From positions 3,312,501-3,376,500 of the forward strand of contig BSBN01001017.1 in the NCBI GenBank assembly GCA_027924645.1: DNA of 64,000 bases, in the 5' to 3' direction. The first letter of the stretch is position 1. Every line of letters begins with the position of its first letter. Under the pieces are notes generated by a model, which was not told the DNA's origin, made no database searches, and saw nothing but the letters and a program-made list of their open reading frames with translations. This stretch comes from Cunninghamia lanceolata. Its lineage: Eukaryota > Streptophyta > Pinopsida > Cupressales > Cupressaceae. The translations under genes and the position numbers were made by a program. Shown here in pieces: positions 58,660 to 64,000 of the stretch.

Positions 58660-60975
58660 TTAGGTTCCATGCTTTAGATATTGATTGTAAACTTAGATAG
58701 CTCGGAATAAAGAATGAGGAATATAGGAGTTCTTAAAACAACTCAATGAAACCCTCCCTTGTCTATTTGACCCCCCCTTTAATTTGTTTTTGTGGCACTT
58801 TATATTTTAGTGAATATGTAGTACAAATGGAGACAAAAGGGAACTTTATAACATAGTACATTATTATCACTGATCTTCGCCTACCCACAATAATTGAAGT
58901 GAGGAATATAGAGAGGAATTTACAAAAAATAGGAAATATTTAGCCCCAAAACTTAAAGTATGCTTGTAAAAAAAAGCCTATTTGTAACATTTGAAAAACA
59001 TAATGTTAAGTGCCTAAAAAAAATAGGGCAAAATGTTGAGGCATAAATAATGTGAAGGGGATGAGCAGGGGTGGCCAAAATGGGAGCTATGGCAGCTAGG
59101 ATCCCTTTGTGAAGGATGTCATGGTAAATCCAACAAACTGGAACCTCCTTTGTGATGCAGAGGAGAACATTCACATTACTTATACCAAATTTCAAGACTG
59201 GTCTTCAAGATTGGTCCTCACAAGACCATACAAAGAAACTTCAATAAACTAGTTTTGATGTATTGCAATGATTCAACCCTTTCATCAGGGTATAACAGGC
59301 ATCAACAACATTAACCCCACTCACCAAATACATTCAAACCACTCCAAGAGTTAGGAGACACCAACAATGTCCATTTCACAGATAGGCTGCCCCAAAAGCT
59401 AGTAGCCCTGTTTTTAAGGACAGTCACTCACAACTTCCAGTATAGGACCCTTCTTAAGACTATTAAGGGAGTTTTGAGTACCCTTTAATGTGTTCTCAAA
59501 CATACCAAGAAATCAGTATCTATTACTTTGGATAGAGCTACTCAAAACAGGACTGTCGCTGAGCAAAACAGGGCTATTAGGCCTCCAAACTGTCACCATA
59601 GTGTCATTCTTCTTGACATTAACCCATTAGGAGACTCTTGGAAAGTTACTATTGATTGAAAACACTTAAAACATCATGTCCCATACCCTTCTAGGGTTTA
59701 CAAACACTACCAACACCCACAAATGCCTTTTACTCAGTCATAACTGTGACTGTCCATAAGACTGCCTTAATAGGACAGTCATCTTAAAGGGATTAAAAAC
59801 TATTGATTTACCCTAAACCAAGCTAGAATAGTCTCTCAATACCATCTACCAACCATTTAAACCATTTATGGCCATGATGGACTCATACAACGAAATTCAA
59901 AACTCCTTAAAACATCACAGAGCACTGATTTTACCAGTCTTTTCATTATTTATAGTCTTAGGGCTTTGTGATACTTGCCCCTAACCACCTCTTATGACTC
60001 TGCAACCTTGGAATCTTTTAATACACATAAAAAAATTGCTTCATACTACTTTATAGGGAGATCCACTGGAGACATTAAGAGAAATACAATCTTAAAAGGT
60101 CACTGTTACCCTAGAACAGGTTTTGACTGTCTTTTGATAGTTTTCAGAAAATCCTCAATATCTAATACAAAATAACATCAAACTACATGAAATAAAGTGT
60201 TTTAGGAAGGTGATTGATTAGTGCACCATTTTCCATCAATTAGACACGCAACCATGTCTGTACAAGTCCGTATAGCATCAGAAAACAGTCAATTTCTGTT
60301 GAAATACATGAAAACAGTGTTTTCTTTATTGATCAAAACCTACTAATCAACCACCCACGAATTTTGTGAAGATTACAAAGCCTTTTAAAGGCATTTCAAC
60401 ATGTCTTTTTAGTTTCCAACCTCCTAGGAACGAACTAGAACAAGGTGACCCTTCACCTTCTTTAGGAATTTTACATTTTGAAAGATACATTTTTAGGGAT
60501 TTTCCATTTTGTATGACAACTTGTTATAAGACTTAAACATTAGACCCCTCCTAGGATCTTAACACATGAAAGATGACTTGATGGACCTCAAATCATTACA
60601 AATTTAACCAAAAATTAAAGATTTGTCTAGGACAACTTTGATTTGTCAAGGTGCTCCTGCACCACTTTACTTGGCCAAATCCAGCAAATTTGTGTCTTAG
60701 AGGTGAGAGATAAGAGGTGAAAGTAGGGTCAAATCCCTATCTCGAACCATAGGAATGTGGGACCAAAACTATTGACCTCGGCCTTGGAATAGTGACCTAC
60801 AAGAAACAAACTTTGACCTCTAAATAAATGACCACAGACCTTGTCTATCTTCAAACTACAATCGTAGGTATTAAAACAATGACTGAAGTCTATTGGCGAC
60901 CAAGGTGGAATGGCCTATGAAGATGTGGAAGGTCGTCTAAGACCATGACACTTTTAAACTCTACGACTTGGACTC
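58660..60975 (-). other. Long non-coding leader of copia B
   Basis: Between the solo LTR and gag. No ORF of note: the plus-strand frame at 59975-60175 and minus-strand 59195-58953 have no recognisable motif. Short words such as GACAGTCA and ACTGTC recur at 59420-59780. At nearly 3 kb after removing the solo LTR, it is much longer than usual for a copia leader. Confidence 0.5.
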
Positions 60976-60980
60976 CCGTG

Positions 60981-61613
60981 TGTTATATTCTGTAAGAAGT
61001 GAGAATCGAGCTAGGTTCTGATGTTGGTCATAGATCACATACACTCTAGTCGACAAATGATCGAAGATCAAAATAGAGGAATGGAGAGAGAATCCTGAAA
61101 GAGGGAAAAAAAGAGACAACTACAAGAGAATTTTGAGAATGCTCACATTACTCTCCCTTACTAGTTACCAAACTAGTATTCAAACTAGTTAAGGTGAGAG
61201 GAGAGTGTTGTATATATAGCAAAATATGGGAAAATACATTCAAGAGGTGTAATAAATCCAACTACCCAAAATAGGCAGAAGTTTTACCTACTTGGTAAAT
61301 GCCAAAACATGTGGCATAACCTCCTCAAGTGAAGACATAAAGGAGGTGGCACACAAAGCCAAAGGAGGGTGAGAAACCGAACTACCCCATAACCTACTCA
61401 GGTAAAGACATAATATTGGTTATGAGAGGTGGCACAATAAGCCAAAAGAAGGTGTGTAACTCAACTACCCATGTGTGGGAGAGAGTGACATGTGTAGCTG
61501 ATGTATTTTGCCATGTGTTCTCATATTAACCACATATAATAAACCTAAGCAAACTTAATAATGTGTAGGAAAAAGAAATATCCCTAAGAAAAATTAAAAA
61601 ACCTACACTAACA
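60981..61613 (-). mobile_element. Solo LTR nested in copia B, 633 bp, TSD CCGTG
   Basis: On the minus strand it runs TGTTAGTGTAGG to AGAATATAACA, flanked by CCGTG at 60976-60980 and 61614-61618. A TATATATA at 61211-61218 is a plausible TATA box on the minus strand. The ends resemble copia LTRs (TGTTAGTG), but the internal sequence differs from copia B's own LTRs. No internal region remains. Confidence 0.8.
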
Positions 61614-62124
61614 CCGTGACCAAACATCAACCTAAAGACTTTGATGACGGTGTGGTCTCAACAAATATTGAATGGGTGGGTAAAGCAGGGAAGCAACCTA
61701 CAGAAAACTCTGACACAAAATGTTGATGAAGACTCTTGTAACACAGAGAGCACCAGCGGTGAATGAAAGCGGCACACACCTAGCTCAAACCCTAATCACA
61801 AAACAAGAGCTATATTTTTGCACTAAGAGACCACAACCATAAGACACAAATAAAGATCACAAGTTTGGATTAGTAGGAAAGGAAAGGCCACAAACACGAG
61901 ATCTACCCAAAATAAGAACAACCATCAACTCAAACTAGATCCGTATAGAGGAAAACCCTCTGCTTGAGATGAAAGAAATGCCCTAATTGGTAGCCATGAA
62001 CCAGGAACACATAAAAAGACACCAAAAATCAATGAATTGCTCCAAACACCGTACCTTCCACCTTGCAAACAGAACAACCAGATAAATAAAAAACTTCAAT
62101 TGAACCAATAATGCACTCAACAAA

Positions 62125-62136
62125 GCTTCGATACCA
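62125..62136 (-). promoter_or_regulatory. Primer binding site of copia B
   Basis: On the minus strand TGGTATCGAAGC directly follows the 5' LTR end, matching the initiator methionine tRNA site TGGTATCAGAGC except for two bases. Confidence 0.8.
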
Positions 62137-62453
62137 TGTTGTAAACTGCAAGATCAACTAAGACAAATGCTAACTACACAATGAAGTAAAAGAAACACAA
62201 TTGCAATGAATAAACTATTCACAAAGAGATTACATAAATAGAGTGAGAGTTCGAAACTCATAAGGAGTCAGCTCATGCACTCAAGTGCAAAGTGGTGAGT
62301 ATGTTTCTCCAAGTGGAGAAAGAGGAGAGCCACATTACTTAGAAGAGTTTGACCAACTCTCTAAGTGACACATCACCACATGAGGTGGCTTAATGCATGT
62401 GCTAAAATATATTACTGAGAATAAGTAATATATAATAATGTTTAGCACTAACA
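62137..62453 (-). repeat. 5' LTR of copia B
   Basis: 317 bp, starting TGTTAGTGC at 62453 and ending TTACAACA at 62137 on the minus strand. Followed on the plus strand by the ACAAT duplication. Confidence 0.9.
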
Positions 62454-62458
62454 ACAAT

Positions 62459-63041
62459 ATTCTTGTCTCTATGGATTCTAGCAGCATAACGGTGCTTGAA
62501 TGACCTACAAAATAATTTCATAATACTACCATCTCAAGGCACCAATATATAGGATATATAAATAAAAGATACCATGAATGGTATTCCAAAACTAGTTGCC
62601 TATACCACTCACCCAAATCTAGGCATCCACCTCCATCATGAGAAATCTCTCATCTCGCCAAATTTGGTCAACTACCCTAAATAGTAACTCCTCTTATGCA
62701 CCTTACACCCACCTTGTATGTCATAAGCATCATAGATTCTATCATAATGGTCAAATTAACCAAGATCTCGATCCCAGGTGCTCCATGGGAAGATTAACCA
62801 AATCTATTATAAGATCCATTTGTAGAAGATTCTCTTACATCCTCCTACACATCTTGATATTTACTTGATTTCTAATATCTTCCCAAATGTAACTTAGAGA
62901 ATAAATTATTTTGCCTGCCACATAGAGGGGCATCTAAGTCTACCCTCTCCATGATCCTTGGAGACATAACAATTATTTATTGATAATGTTAATTAAAACA
63001 TGTCTAGGGACTTGCAAGGTGAATGGCACCTAGTATGAACA
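62459..63041 (-). mobile_element. 3' LTR of copia C, first part
   Basis: On the minus strand, AAGTGGGAGAA (63052-63042), a copia polypurine tract, precedes TGTTCATACTAGG at 63041. The LTR runs left to the copia B insertion at 62459 and resumes below 56688. The small plus-strand ORF at 62638-62868 has no recognisable feature. Confidence 0.7.
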
Positions 63042-63052
63042 TTCTCCCACTT

Positions 63053-64000
63053 GACATTTACATTGCAATGACATGGTCAGGAAATATAATCAGGTAATCT
63101 TTTTGAGAGGAGAGACCCATGGCCTCTTAGCACCAACCAAACTTCTCTATGCTTAATGGCTTAGTCAGAGAATTTGCAACATTCTCTAAGGTGTCCACTT
63201 TTTGTAACATGACTCTGCCACCCTCAACCATTTCCTAAACAAAGTTTAATATTGAACATCAATGTGCTTCATGCAAGCATGAGACATTGGGGTTTTTAGC
63301 CAAATAGATGGCACTCTCGTTGTCACATCCAATTTTGACTTACCTACATTGAAATCCAAAACCAAAACACAATCTCTATAACCACACTACCTCCTTACAT
63401 GCATGTGTCGTAGCCATGTACTCTATATCTATAGTGGACAATGTGACTATAGGTTGTCATTATCTCATCCAACTAACTACACCTACAAATAGAATAAAGT
63501 CATAGCCACTCATAGACCTCCTGCAGTCTAGATTATTAACCCAATTATAATCAACAAAGCCCTGTAAATTGACCATATTACCTACATCATCAGTCCCATG
63601 ATAACAAATCCAATGGTTAGAAGTTCCACATAAATATATAAAAACACTTTTAACATAAATCCAGAGTTCTTTACCAGGGTTTGACATAAACCTACTCAGA
63701 ATTCCCATTGGTTGGGCAATATTAGGTCTTGTGCAAACCATGGCATACATGAAGCTTCCTACAATACTAACATATGGAACTTTATGCATTTCTTCAAATT
63801 CATCATCTATTTTAGGACACTATTCTAAAGAGATCCTAGTGCCAACCAGTAAAGGATTGTTAATTGGTTTGCAATCTTGCGTGGAAAAATGTTGCAAAAC
63901 AATGTCATTGTACTTCTTTTGATTTAACCAAATTTTCTTATTAACCTAATTCCTATAGATTTCCATACCCATAATACCAAAAGTACCAAATAAATAACCC
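63053..64000 (-). pseudogene. Copia C pol relic (end of RT and RNase H), runs off window
   Basis: Minus strand, entering at 64000. It reads LNQKKYNDIVLQHFST, then HKVPYVSIVGSFMYAM and CTRPNIAQPMGILSRFMSN (63789-63680), LCGTSNHWICYHG, and RRSMSGYDFILFVGVVSWM (to 63460). RNase H fragments follow, with NPMSHACMKHIDVQY at about 63310-63260. This is the standard C-terminal third of copia pol. Stops and shifts below 63460 break it. It ends just before the polypurine tract at 63042-63052. Confidence 0.85.

Larger units (their letters stand above)
56688..62453 (-). mobile_element. Ty1/copia element B, 5.8 kb, pol-deleted
   Basis: Minus-strand element. Its 5' LTR is 62453-62137 and its 3' LTR 57023-56688; both start TGTTAGTGC and end TTACAACA on the minus strand. 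ACAAT flanks both sides (56683-56687 and 62454-62458). A primer binding site, gag, a protease fragment and a polypurine tract are present, but integrase, RT and RNase H are absent. It carries a solo LTR in its leader. It could only move with enzymes supplied by another element. Confidence 0.9.

Noticed and set aside
1..64000. tRNA, rRNA or CRISPR features
   Set aside because: No cloverleaf with anticodon context, no rRNA-like conserved blocks and no spaced identical repeats; the tRNA-like matches are only 12-14 nt primer sites of retroelements.

Overview
This window is nuclear DNA of a seed plant, made almost entirely of nested transposable elements. The families present are plant ones: a chromovirus-type Ty3/gypsy element, several Ty1/copia elements, an L1-type LINE with a DUF4283 ORF1 and a plant RNase H tail, and a CACTA (En/Spm) transposon with TNP2, DUF4218, DUF4216 and TNPA-like domains. 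Very long elements, deep nesting and heavily decayed frames suggest a large-genome species. A gymnosperm, perhaps a conifer, is my best guess, but this is inference. I see no intact single-copy host gene, no rRNA or tRNA gene and no CRISPR array.

Layout. (1) 1-17286: a gypsy element whose 5' LTR is cut by the window edge. gag-pol occupies 1577-6431, and an unusually long 3' LTR starts at 6447 and ends at 17286. A 6.2 kb LINE (about 9194-15418) sits inside that 3' LTR, which also holds a dense array of near-perfect palindromes (7136-7697). (2) 17287-22313: single-copy-looking sequence with a decayed coiled-coil ORF (17290-18119), degenerate tandem repeats and a solo LTR (20769-21513, TSD CAAAA). 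(3) 22314-54746: a 32.4 kb CACTA element bounded by CACTA/TAGTG ends and a 3-bp ATA duplication. (4) 54747-64000: copia relics. A deletion-derivative copia (56688-62453, TSD ACAAT) sits in the 3' LTR of another copia element whose pol runs off the right edge, and it carries a solo LTR (60981-61613, TSD CCGTG).

The CACTA element is the most interesting part. On the minus strand it carries a TNP2-type transposase (about 36760-41150) and, directly upstream on the same strand, an intron-containing gene with what looks like a SET (protein lysine methyltransferase) domain (41392-43391). A TNPA-like gene lies divergently on the plus strand (about 45846-46906, possible last exon 53114-53327). It also holds two diverged copies, in opposite orientation, of an unrecognised gene of about 1,055 codons with a coiled-coil C-terminus (here called ORF-X: 23180-26344 plus, 48536-51702 minus), a fragment of a third relative (34190-35440), a 12-bp tandem array at its right end, and a complete copia insertion (27714-34029, TSD ATTAT).

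All coding regions carry stops or frameshifts. Many in-frame stops in the gypsy and copia elements are TAG or TGA where the families have Gln (CAG) or Arg (CGA), the pattern expected from C-to-T decay of methylated CHG and CG sites. The order of events readable from nesting is: ORF-X units and CACTA first, then copia A into the CACTA; gypsy into the left flank, then the LINE into its LTR; copia C, then copia B into its LTR, then the solo LTR's parent into copia B.
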